From Theobroma cacao (taxonomy: Eukaryota; Streptophyta; Magnoliopsida; Malvales; Malvaceae): a stretch of 64,000 nt of DNA. Numbering within the stretch: position 1 is the first letter of the stretch; every line of letters starts with the position of its first letter. The DNA is taken from NCBI RefSeq assembly GCF_000208745.1, contig NC_030858.1:29177367-29241366 (forward strand), read 5' to 3'. The notes beneath the pieces were generated by a model. The model had not been told where the DNA came from and ran no database searches. It was given only the letters and a program-made list of their open reading frames with translations. Shown piece by piece: positions 12,642 to 20,899 of this stretch. Both the position numbers and the translations under genes were made by a program.

Positions 12642-13009
12642 TAACCTCTAATTATAAACAGCATGTGGAGAAACTTACTCATACAGGTATTTTTTTTCTC
12701 TTGGGTCCTCACAATACGACTAATTATTTTTTCCTATTAACTTTGCACTTTTCATAGCGGTCTGTTCTCTCACAAGTTTATTTGATCAAGAGTTGTTAAC
12801 TCAGACCACAATCTGGGAATTTAGTTTCATGGTTCCCTGTTGTCTTATCATCTTTTCACATGTCATTTCAGGCTTTGTATCAAGTTACTGTCCTCCTTGC
12901 ACTCAACTTTGCAAGCTTGATCATTCTTCATTTGAAGGATGATGGTAACAGGGAACATGCTTTTGAATTGAAGAATACTTTGATGTTCAATGCATTTGTA
13001 ATGTGTCAG
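12642..13009 (+). pseudogene. Autoinhibited Ca2+-ATPase (ACA8/ACA10-type) remnant, two exons
   Basis: The exon at 12642-12686 encodes PLIINSMWRNLLIQ and ends at CAG|GTATTT. The exon at 12872-13009 (preceded by TTTCAG, followed by GTAAGG) encodes exactly 46 residues: ALYQVTVLLALNFASLI, a loop with LKDDGNREHAFELK, then NTLMFNAFVMCQ. In plant plasma-membrane-type IIB Ca2+ pumps these two peptides are adjacent in the C-terminal membrane region (the MWRNLLIQ / MYQVTVLL junction), so gene order and splicing are preserved. An in-frame TAA sits where the codon before PLI should be. Neither the P-type ATPase core upstream nor the last transmembrane exons downstream are present. I infer a gene fragment, not a working pump. 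Confidence 0.8.
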
Positions 13010-13758
13010 GTAAGGACTGGGTGACAAGTCTGAAATTCTGGAATCGAATTTGGATTTACTGCAATTAATTTTACTTCATTGATTCGATTAAAAGCCATCT
13101 TTATTCTAATCTTATCTGATTATTTTTGTGAGGAGACTTTTAATTAATGCTGAAGCATACTTAATTAAACCATATTTGCATTTAGTTTTAATAAATCTCG
13201 ACTTGGATCTCAAATTGACAAGTTAGTTTGAGCTTTGTTCTAGTCATTGAAATATTAATCTTATAGAAACGAGTTTGAGAAAAGCAACAAAAAATTGCAG
13301 ATAGGGAGAAGACATTTTGATTTATAAGGTGGGTTGGTTCTCGCAGTGTGCACAAGATGGGTAAATGCAAGGCTTGCGGGAAATTAGGAAGCATGCTACC
13401 AAGGGATGGGCCCGTGAATACTTACTATTCTGCTCTGTTGTGTTCTCTTGTTGTTTCTGTTTGGGATTCATTGTCCATGAGATGAGATATTCTTACAGAC
13501 CTGAGTGGGCGTAGTCTTAGTGTTATAGGATTATATTAGTTCTCAATAAGAGAATTATTTAGAAATAGGTGGCATCGAAAGTTTAGTTGAAAGGAAAAAG
13601 TTAAAGAGGAAAAAAGATAGCTTTATAGGGAAATGTATACAATTTAGAGGAACCCTTTTAAAGAAAAAAAAAATCTTGGCAAACACAAGTATGAGTTTAA
13701 AGTTATTTTATTTTCGTGGGCATACAATAAAGTTCAATCAATGGTGAGAAAAGCAAAA
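13010..13758. other. No recognised gene after the Ca2+-ATPase exon
   Basis: The last exons expected for a IIB Ca2+-ATPase (IFNEFNARK onward) were not found. Short frames around 13320-13500 are not convincing. The sequence is moderately AT-rich. Confidence 0.35.
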
Positions 13759-13872
13759 AAAGGAGGTTAAGGATGAGTTGGATTGTATTAAACAAGCTGA
13801 GAAGAAAAAGAGGCACTTGCAGAAAGCCCTTGTTGCTTCTGCAGCCATCCGCTCCTATTGTTCTATGGATTA
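13759..13872 (+). pseudogene. Fragment encoding a charged coiled-coil peptide, function unknown
   Basis: The plus strand reads EVKDELDCIKQAEKKKRHLQ, then KALVASAAIRS, then loses the frame near TATTGTTCTATGGATTAG. The Lys/Glu/Gln-rich heptad-like pattern resembles a coiled-coil segment found in uncharacterised plant proteins (an AEKKKRRLEKAL-type helix). No start codon, neighbouring exon or splice site is evident, so this is a coding remnant at best. The similarity is from memory of the motif style only. Confidence 0.4.
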
Positions 13873-14400
13873 GGGAAGAACCAATAAAGTAATTAGGTTG
13901 TTTTCTTTAGTTTTTTTTTTTTTGTTCAATCCCTAACCCAAACATTTTATGACGTATGGTTGAGAAAAAAGGGAAAAAAAATCATTCTTATTTATTAACA
14001 TCACCTCATTTGTCATGTGACAACGATTTTAAGAAAATAAAATGTCAACTTATCACATTACATAATGACATGACATAAAAGTCTCAAATGTACAATTTAT
14101 TAATAAAAATTAATCAACAGTTAATAAAATATACTTATTTGATTTAAAATAAAATTTTAAAAACCTAATTGAAAGTAATAAAAAATATAAATTTAATTCA
14201 AAATGTTATTTGAATATTTAACCAAATAATTTCTAAAAATCCTATTAATCCTATAAAATTACTGCACATTAATACTTCTCAGAGAAGTTTTGCTTTACGA
14301 TATTGTCTAAAACTTAGATAAGTGAAAAAGTCTCACACCTTATTCTTACTTTGGTTGTACAAAAGTCTTTCTATAAGTTGGCTAAATGTCCACTTATTAA
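13873..14400. other. AT-rich intergenic sequence, nothing recognised
   Basis: Low-complexity AT-rich DNA with a T-run at about 13911. No reading frames or structured repeats. Confidence 0.5.
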
Positions 14401-14404
14401 GTTG

Positions 14405-14495
14405 GGCTTAGCATCCTAGTGTTTAGTTCATTGACTGACATATAATCCCACTGCCTTAAGAGTAGTGTTCGAATTTCCCTCTTTTAATTATAAAA
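14405..14495 (+). repeat. Possible SINE (tRNA-derived) fragment
   Basis: A box-A-like element (TAGCATCCTAGTGTTTAG, about 14410-14427) is followed about 45 bases later by a box-B-like element (GTTCGAATTTCCC, about 14467-14479), then an A-rich stretch. This matches the internal RNA polymerase III promoter layout of plant SINEs. No target duplication was identified, and the fragment cannot fold as a normal tRNA. Confidence 0.3.
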
Positions 14496-14996
14496 AAATA
14501 AAAATTAAGCCTAAGGACTGGAGCAACGACATAATGTTGAAATTTTATTACATAAGATATTTGTATTCTAATTAATAATAATTATTTGGTCAAAACATAA
14601 CGTATTAACAACTGAAATCAGGAAGAAGCTACCCCAAAATGGCAACATTTTATTGTTGTTACGTTAATTCTGTAGACCGAATCCCCAAATTGAATCCCTT
14701 TAACATAACAAGTTATCAAATTTTGACGAAACGTACTTTTACTAATAAAAAAACAATATTCTTTTGTTTTCCATTCTTTGAACACTAGCAATATTTGCTT
14801 ACCATACTAAGAGAAAAGGAAAAGAAAGAAGCTTAGAAAGATCACATATCAATCTGTAAGAGAAAGGAAAAATATTCTTACATGGATTTAATTTAGTTAC
14901 TCCGCAATAAATCAAATTAAAATTGAAAGATATTTACCAATGAATCATCAATTTGTTTCTGAAAATATGTTGATTGCAAATATTTCTTCAACACAC
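14496..14996. other. Upstream region of the EC1-like gene
   Basis: AT-rich intergenic DNA leading into the promoter of the gene at 15056. No other feature recognised. Confidence 0.5.
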
Positions 14997-15003
14997 TATA
15001 AAA
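14997..15003 (+). promoter_or_regulatory. TATA box of the EC1-like gene
   Basis: TATAAAA lies 59 bases before the ATG at 15056 and only 20 bases before an upstream in-frame ATG at 15017. A plant TATA box normally sits about 25-35 bases before the transcription start. Transcription would therefore begin near 15025-15035 and leave out the 15017 ATG. This favours 15056 as the real start. Confidence 0.65.
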
Positions 15004-15055
15004 TCTCACCAAGACTATGGTAATTTCCAAGCACTTTGACATACTAGGTATTCCC

Positions 15056-15394
15056 ATGGAGACCAGAACATCAAAAATCCTCATGTTTTGGTTGGTTGTG
15101 ACATGCATTGCAGCTTCAATTGTTCCGTTTGGATCAGCTCAGGAGGGAACCCAGGATCTGTTGGAATGCCTTTCGTCTTTCACAAGCGTAGAAGGTTGTA
15201 TCGAGGCAATCGACAAGGCTGTTTCTGACAAGACCTTCGGTGATCTTGGACCTGCTTGCTGCGAGGCAATCACCCTGCTCGGTGACCATTGTTGGCCCAT
15301 TGTTTTCCCTCACCAACCATTCGTTCCTTGCTTACTCAAGACTGTTTGTAAACTTGTAGGGAATGTTGAAAAAGTTGCAGCAGCACCTTACTAG
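15056..15394 (+). CDS. EC1/ECA1-type secreted cysteine-rich protein (prolamin-like domain)
   Basis: An intact single-exon gene of 112 residues from the 15056 ATG (125 if the in-frame ATG at 15017 were used, which the TATA position argues against). Residues 8-28 form a hydrophobic signal peptide ending FGSA|Q. The mature part has Cys at 38, 48, 68, 69, 79, 92 and 98 in the order C-x9-C-x19-CC-x9-CW-x12-C-x5-C, with LGPACCEAI and HCWP. This is the signature of the plant prolamin-like family (DUF1278), whose members include egg-cell EC1 proteins and ECA1 gametogenesis-related proteins. EC1 proteins are secreted by the egg cell and activate sperm at fertilisation. Other members are secreted peptides of unknown role, and I cannot tell which applies here. 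Cys92 is an extra Cys compared with the usual six. Single-exon structure and small size fit the family. Confidence 0.85.
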   Translation: METRTSKILMFWLVVTCIAASIVPFGSAQEGTQDLLECLSSFTSVEGCIEAIDKAVSDKTFGDLGPACCEAITLLGDHCWPIVFPHQPFVPCLLKTVCKLVGNVEKVAAAPY

Positions 15395-15463
15395 TATTAA
15401 CACCTTTTGCATATATTTGCAGCTTATCAAATGTATGCAAATGGGTTATGTCTTATGCTGATT
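15395..15463 (+). other. 3' flank of the EC1-like gene up to the LINE poly(T)
   Basis: Only about 70 bases separate the stop codon from the T-run that marks the 3' end of the minus-strand LINE. The LINE therefore inserted in or just after the 3' untranslated region of this gene, and the transcript may now end in LINE sequence. Confidence 0.5.
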
Positions 15464-15548
15464 CTCTTTTTTTTTTTTGAAGAAAAATGAATTTCATTAA
15501 TCATCAATAGACTGTACGTTTAGAGAATAACCAATATAATAATATAAA
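15464..15548 (-). repeat. LINE 3' end with poly(A) (T-run on plus strand)
   Basis: A run of T (ending 15477) followed by GAAGAAAAATGAATTTCATT is a typical 3' terminus of plant LINEs when read on the other strand. It continues to TAATATAAA at 15540-15548, which is the left copy of the 9-bp duplication produced by the Mutator-like insertion. The same TAATATAAA at 27343-27351 leads on into more LINE 3' UTR. Confidence 0.65.
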
Positions 15549-15668
15549 GAGGAAATTGTGAGAAAAGGACCTCATGATAAGGTGATATAAGAAACAACCA
15601 CCCATATAAAGTAACTTGTTTCTAGCCAAAAAGAAGTATAAGTAGACCAAAATGCCCTTAAAAACATC
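15549..15668 (+). repeat. Left terminal inverted repeat of the KI MULE
   Basis: Starts GAGGAAATTGTGAG and runs inward to ACCAAAATGCCCTTAAAAA and CATCG. It aligns with the complement of 27227-27342: shared blocks are GGAAATT at the tip, AAC-T-TTTC-AGCCA in the middle and a CAAAA-TGCCCTTAA block near the inner end. Identity is well below 100 percent, so the copy is old. Confidence 0.7.
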
Positions 15669-15749
15669 GTTTCAAATTAGGGTCCCGATATCTCCCTCCC
15701 ACCAGAGAGAAATTAGAAATAAATTTGAGCTCAGTCATCTTTCTCTCTC

Positions 15750-15880
15750 AACTCTCTGAACTGTCTCAACTCTGCCAACTCTCTGTTGAGCACCATCGTC
15801 ATCAGCTCTCTGAGATCTCTGAACTGTATGAGCTCTGTCAACTCTCTGTTGAGCACCATCGCCATCAGGCTGTGGTCTAT
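15750..15880 (+). repeat. 63-bp direct duplication near the MULE left end
   Basis: CTCTGTTGAGCACCATCG occurs at 15781 and 15844 with the surrounding CTCTGAACTGT and GAGCTCTGTCAACT phrases also repeated. The offset is 63 bp, a multiple of three. No protein family was recognised in any frame. Confidence 0.6.
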
Positions 15881-16119
15881 CTCTCGGCATATGGCCATAT
15901 TGTCATAGATTAACAGACCCTATTGTAGAGATGACATCAAGGTACCTGTTATTGGGTTTATTGCTGTAACACACTTAAATTTATGAAATATTTGGTGTCA
16001 ATTAGAACATGGATTAGAAACATTGCTCAGAGTTCTTACACGCCATGCATCTATAACATGTGTTAGCGTTATTTTAGCATGTCACGACATTGGTTATTTT
16101 AGGTGTGTCAGCATTGGCA

Positions 16120-16442
16120 CGTTACAACATTTTACGTTATATGCATGGCATGTTACAACATTTTACGTTATATGCATGGCGTATTACCACATTTTACCTT
16201 ATATGCATGGCGTGTTACAACATTTTTCCTTATATGCATGGCATGTTACAACATTTTACCTTATATGCATGGCGTGTTACCACATTTTACGTTATATGCA
16301 TGGCATGTTACAACATTTTACGTTATATGCATGGCATGTTACAACATTTTACGTTATATGCATGGCGTGTCACCACATTTTACGTTATATGCATGGTGTG
16401 TTACAAGATTTTACGTTATATGCATGGCGTGTAACAACATGA
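16120..16442 (+). repeat. 31-bp tandem array, 10 copies
   Basis: The phrase CATGGC (or CATGGT) recurs at 16144, 16175, 16206, 16237, 16268, 16299, 16330, 16361, 16392 and 16423, exactly 31 bp apart. Each unit is GCATGG(C/T)(A/G)TGTTAC-ACA-TTTTACGTTATAT with few changes. Because 31 is not a multiple of three, all three plus-strand frames stay open across the array and create overlapping artificial reading frames. It is not a gene. The unit core GGCGTGTTAC is a variant of the CGTGTCAC core of the arrays at 20, 25 and 26 kb. Confidence 0.95.
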
Positions 16443-16559
16443 CTAACAAATTTTTGAACACGGCATGTATTGTGTAAAATGATTGATAAATTTTTTTTTT
16501 CAAAATTTCATTGGGTTTCTAATTGTGCGACTTGTGATAAGACACGATGATCAATGGGT

Positions 16560-19430
16560 GTCACGAATGTGGGGGGTTATGAGTGATTTGTCGTTTGCAG
16601 CCTTGATGAAGCTGGTTAAAGATGTTGTTGGGGTAAACTCAGAAATTGACTAGATTGAGTTACATGCATTGATCAGTACACCCGGAGAGCTATCACAACC
16701 AATTATCAAGGACGACGAGGATGTTGCATTAATTCTACTAGAACAAAGGAATGTTCCGACTGTGTATGTCAGCATTAAAGGACGCCAAACAAATGTTATG
16801 TCATGTGAAGAAGTTGAACAACATGGTAATCAGCTCAATCAAAATGAGATTTACAATGCTTCACATATACCACAGCATTCGGTCCGTAACCCACAACAAT
16901 GGCAATTTAGGTATGCACAAGAGTTTGTGCAGCCCGGTAGATAGACGACATTCATAGAACAGTTGGCTGCACAATTCCGATCAAGATCTGCATCAAACCA
17001 ATTACTTGCTTCTGTCTAATAAATGCAACGATCGGGTGAAACTATAGAGTGTGTAATGCCATTGTCAAATGAGAATACGACACTTGAGGACAACACTATG
17101 AGGTTGGAGGGTGACACTGCGACGTTGGAGGATAATATTGCATTCGATGAGGGAAATAAGGATTTGTTCGCTGCCGATGAAGATAGATTTGATGATAATT
17201 CAGATGATGGGCTTGAACAATGGCATGATGATAGTTTAAACGATGATTGGCTTTATGATAGTGACATTCCAATTTGCAATAATGTTGAAGGCGAAACAGA
17301 ACCTGTTAGAGGTGTTGATGTAGAAGATGTTCAATGTGATGACCCCATATACAATAACCCCATAGCTGGTGAGAACAGGATTCGTTCCCTTAATACATTG
17401 CTCGATGACAGTTATCAAGAAAGGGGAAATGCAAGGATATCTCGTATGTGGCTAATTGCAGGTGCAGAAAGGTTCTCCTTCCAAACAATTACCACTGAGG
17501 AGTCGACATGTACCGATGATCGCTAATACAAAGAAAGAATTTTTTTGTCGAAGGCTGAGTTGAAACGAGCTTTAAACATGTTGGTTCTAAAAGAGAAGTT
17601 TGCGATAAGAGTAAAAAGGTCATGTAAAGGTCGTTATGAGGTTGGTTGCAAGGACAAGGCATGCAAGTTCAATGTGCGTGCAATTAAGTTACTTGATAGA
17701 GAAGAATATTGGCAAGTTCGGACGTTCCACAAAGTACACACCTGTACTGTTGATGGTTTGCAAGGGCGATATCTAACTACGAGTGTGAAGATAATTGGTG
17801 AACTTATGTCACACAAGCTTCGGGCTAATGGAGTAGCATTGAGACCTACGGACATAATTTGTGAGATAAGGGTTCAGTGGGGATTGGAATGCTTGGCAAG
17901 TGAAGGAGTATGCGGAGAGGCTTGTTTTCGGTCCCTCGGAGGAGTCATTTCAACTACTACCCTCGTATTTTTATATGTTGGAACAAGAAAATCCTGGCAC
18001 AGTGACTACAGTGGCTATTAATAAGGCAGAAAGATTCAAATATTGTTTCTGGTCATATAGGGCTTTTATTCAAGGGTTTAGAGATGTAATGTGTCCTACG
18101 ATTGCAATTGATGCGACACATCCGAAAGGCAGGTTCAAGGGTGTTCTGTTTGTCGTTGTATGCAAAGATGCGAACAAGTGCATATATCCAGTTATGTTTG
18201 GCATCGGCCATGTTAAATATGAAGATTCGTGGACGTGGTGTTTTAGCAAGCTGCGTGATGTGGTTGGTTGTCTTGAACACACTATGTTCATTTTTTATTA
18301 GCATCTTGGCATTAAGAAAGCAATCCAAAATGCATACCCAGAAGAGCACCATGGTTATGCGATTACCACTTGAAAAAAAAAACCTTTAAAAACAAGTTCA
18401 AGCGCAACGTCGTTTCTATGATTTTTACCCTTGCTTGAGATTGCTACAAGGTTTCTGATTTCAACAGACATATGAACCAACTCAAGCAGATTCACGTGGG
18501 AGCCCACGCTGACCTTATGATAATAGGGCCTGAGAGATGGGCACGTGCATGTTCACCGGCAAGGCGATACCAAATGATGACATCCAACATTGCGGAACGT
18601 GTTAACTCATGCTTGAAGCATGCAAGACAAATGTCAATCACTATTTTGATCGAGTTTATCAAAGACATGTTCCAGCGTTGGTTCCATGATCGGTACGAGG
18701 AGGCCGTCAAGGTGCCCATGCCCCTCAGCCCTTAGGTTGCTAGGTAGTTGAGCAAACGGTTCAATGATGCACATCGCTTTGTAGTTAAGCCTATCAATCG
18801 AGTGGAGCTTGAAGTTAAAGACGGGAAGATGGACGGACTTGTAAAGTTTTCCAGGAAGACGTGTTCATGTTGTGAGTTTCAAACAGATTTACTACCATGC
18901 AGCCATACCATTGCAGCAATAAGGTCAGAATATCTTTATTTCTTATTTGAACCCTAATTGACATAGCATTTACATTGTGCTTGAAGATTGAGTTTATTGT
19001 ATTTTTCAGTAAATGCAAACGTGAAACCATTGAATTTTGCGCTGACTACTACAAGACAACTGTTTTGGTGGAGGGTTGTTCGGGATCCATTCGCTCGGTA
19101 CGGCATCCTAGTGAGTGGGCCATCCCCCCTTATGTGAAACAAATTGTCGTCTTGCCAACACCTTGGCGAGGCCAAGCGGGAAAACCTAAGAGGAGAAGGA
19201 TTCCATCGGCCGGTGAAGGCAGTCGAGCATCTAAATGTTCGCAATGCAAGAGGTACAGGCATAACAGACAAAATTGCCCATCCCCATTTGTAGTTCCATC
19301 CACAAATCCGGCACCATCTTCAAGTCAATCGATGCCTCCACAAGTGTGCAAACCCAAAGCATGTTCAAGTTGCAAACAAACCGATCACACACGCAACAAC
19401 TGTCAAATACGAAGGACAATGTTTGAAAAT
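16560..19430 (+). pseudogene. MURA-type (MuDR) MULE transposase remnant
   Basis: Order on the plus strand: an N-terminal region with IKDDEDVALIL (about 16690-16740), an acidic segment (17023-17526), a plant MuDR DNA-binding domain from 17545 (FAIRVKRSCKGRYEV, GCKDKACKFNVRA, FHKVHTC), then after a frameshift near 17895 the MULE catalytic domain (RFKYCFWSYRAFIQGF, TIAIDATHPKGRFKG with the first catalytic Asp, FGIGHVKYEDSWTWCFSKL). After more damage come YPEEHHGYA, a NIAERVNSCLKHA segment, a SWIM zinc finger (CSCCEFQTDLLPCSHT, 18860-18915), a likely intron (about 18922-19010) and two CCHC-like knuckles (CSQCKRYRHNRQNC and CSSCKQTDHTRNNC). Stops at 17524, 18299, 18733 and others make it non-functional. 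Confidence 0.9.
18860..18915 (+). other. SWIM zinc finger of the transposase remnant
   Basis: CSCCEF-x7-CSH is the CxCx(n)CxH pattern that ends MULE transposases. All four metal ligands are still present. It lies just before a candidate intron bounded by AATAAG|GTCAG and TTTTTCAG|TAAATG. Confidence 0.75.
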
Positions 19431-19904
19431 GTAAAGTGTGTTATGGATAAAGATAGCTTGTCTGTAACCCATGTGCAATACCTTTCTCACAATTTCCTCT
19501 TGCAGTATCTTACATTCATTCATATTTTTTAGTGTTTGTTAGTTTCCTCTTGTAAATGAGTCTTTATTTTTTTATTAATTTTGTAGATATATTATTTGAG
19601 TATTCATTTCATTTTGTCCGTAGTTTTGAACACTGAAAAGACTTGCGAAGTCCTTATACTATTACCCCATTTCTCACATTTTATTACCACTTGTATTAAA
19701 CAATTAATGATTTGATTTAATTCATTTCTATTTCATTTGATTTAACCTTTTATGTTCTTACAATCAAATCTCCTAAGTGATATAAAATTAAATTAATTCA
19801 TCTAAGTTATGCTAAGCTAATAAAAAAAATGCCACATGGCAGTTTTGATCATCTGGTGTGAGGGTTGAGATTCGGCTATAATTGGTATATGTGAATGACA
19901 TCTT
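19431..19904. other. Spacer between transposase remnant and the 86-bp array
   Basis: AT-rich non-coding DNA including likely transposase 3' untranslated sequence. No further gene or repeat seen. Confidence 0.5.
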
Positions 19905-20640
19905 GTGGTGACACGCTGAGTGGGAGCAAATGCTTGTGGTGACACGCTCAGTGCATGCAGACTTCTGGCGTGACATGCTGACTTATTGCAATCTTGTGGG
20001 GTGTCACGGCAGGGGCCAATTGTGGTGACACGTTGAGTGAATGCGGAGTTCTGGCATGACACGCTGGCTTGTTGTAGTCTTGTGGGTTGACACGGCACGG
20101 GCCAATTGTGGTAACACGTTGAGTGAATGCAGAGTTCTGGGGTGACACGCTGACTTGTTGTAGTCTTGTGGGGTGACACGGCACAAGCCAATTGTGATGA
20201 CATGCTGAGTGCATGCAAAGTTCTGACGTGACACACTGACTTGTTGCAGTCTTATGGAGTGATGCAGCACAGGCCAATTGTGGTGACACGCTGAGTGCAT
20301 GCAGACTTCTGATGTGACACGCTGACTTGTTGCAGTCTTATGGGGTGACACTGCACAGGCCAATTGTGGTGACACGCTGAGTGCATGCAGACTTTTGGCA
20401 TGACACGCTGACTTGTTGCAGTCTTGTAGGGTGCTGCGACACGAGCCAATTGTGGTGACACGCTGAGTGCATGTAGACTTCTAGCGTGACACGTTGACTT
20501 GTTGCAATCTTGTGGGGTGACATGGCACGGGCCAATTGTGGTGACACGCTAAGTGCATGCAGACTTCTGGCGTGACATGCTGACTTATTGCAGTCTTGTG
20601 AGGTGACACGCCATGCCCCACTAGGGTGACATGCCACGTG
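19905..20640 (+). repeat. 86-bp tandem array, about 8 copies
   Basis: The phrase CAATTGTG recurs at 20017, 20103, 20189, 20275, 20361, 20447 and 20533, exactly 86 bp apart, with partial units on both sides. Each unit holds three or four copies of TGACACG(C/G) (for example GGTGACACGCTGAGTGCATG and GTGACACGCTGACTTGTTG). The period is not a multiple of three, which leaves several minus-strand frames open; these frames are artefacts. The array lies exactly between the two convergent gene remnants of the MULE. Confidence 0.95.
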
Positions 20641-20899
20641 GTTGCAATATTATTTTAAAAATTTACATCAATTTCTTATATTTATAGGCACTGTGTTTGA
20701 ATTGATAAAGAATAAGTAATAGGAAAGTAATGTATAAAATGTACGAATATTAAAATTAATTGTATATACAAAAAAAATGATGTACATACAAGGGCCAATA
20801 TGTTCAGGGTTCGCTCTCACAACTGTTGGAAAAAATTTCTAGAATGTATTGACGACGCATATTTGCAATCATATTCTGCTTAACTCTGATATTTTTCGA

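Noticed and set aside
15017..15055. Upstream in-frame ATG as start of the EC1-like gene
   Set aside because: Only 20 bases after the TATA box, so probably not in the mRNA; the signal peptide begins naturally at 15056.
16023..16477. Three overlapping long plus-strand reading frames
   Set aside because: They are produced by the 31-bp repeat, whose length is not a multiple of three, so every frame stays open. Composition and periodic peptides (YMHGMLQHFTL type) show repeat origin.
19817..20637. Five overlapping minus-strand frames of 69-139 codons
   Set aside because: Artefacts of the 86-bp array; same peptide phrases shift between frames.
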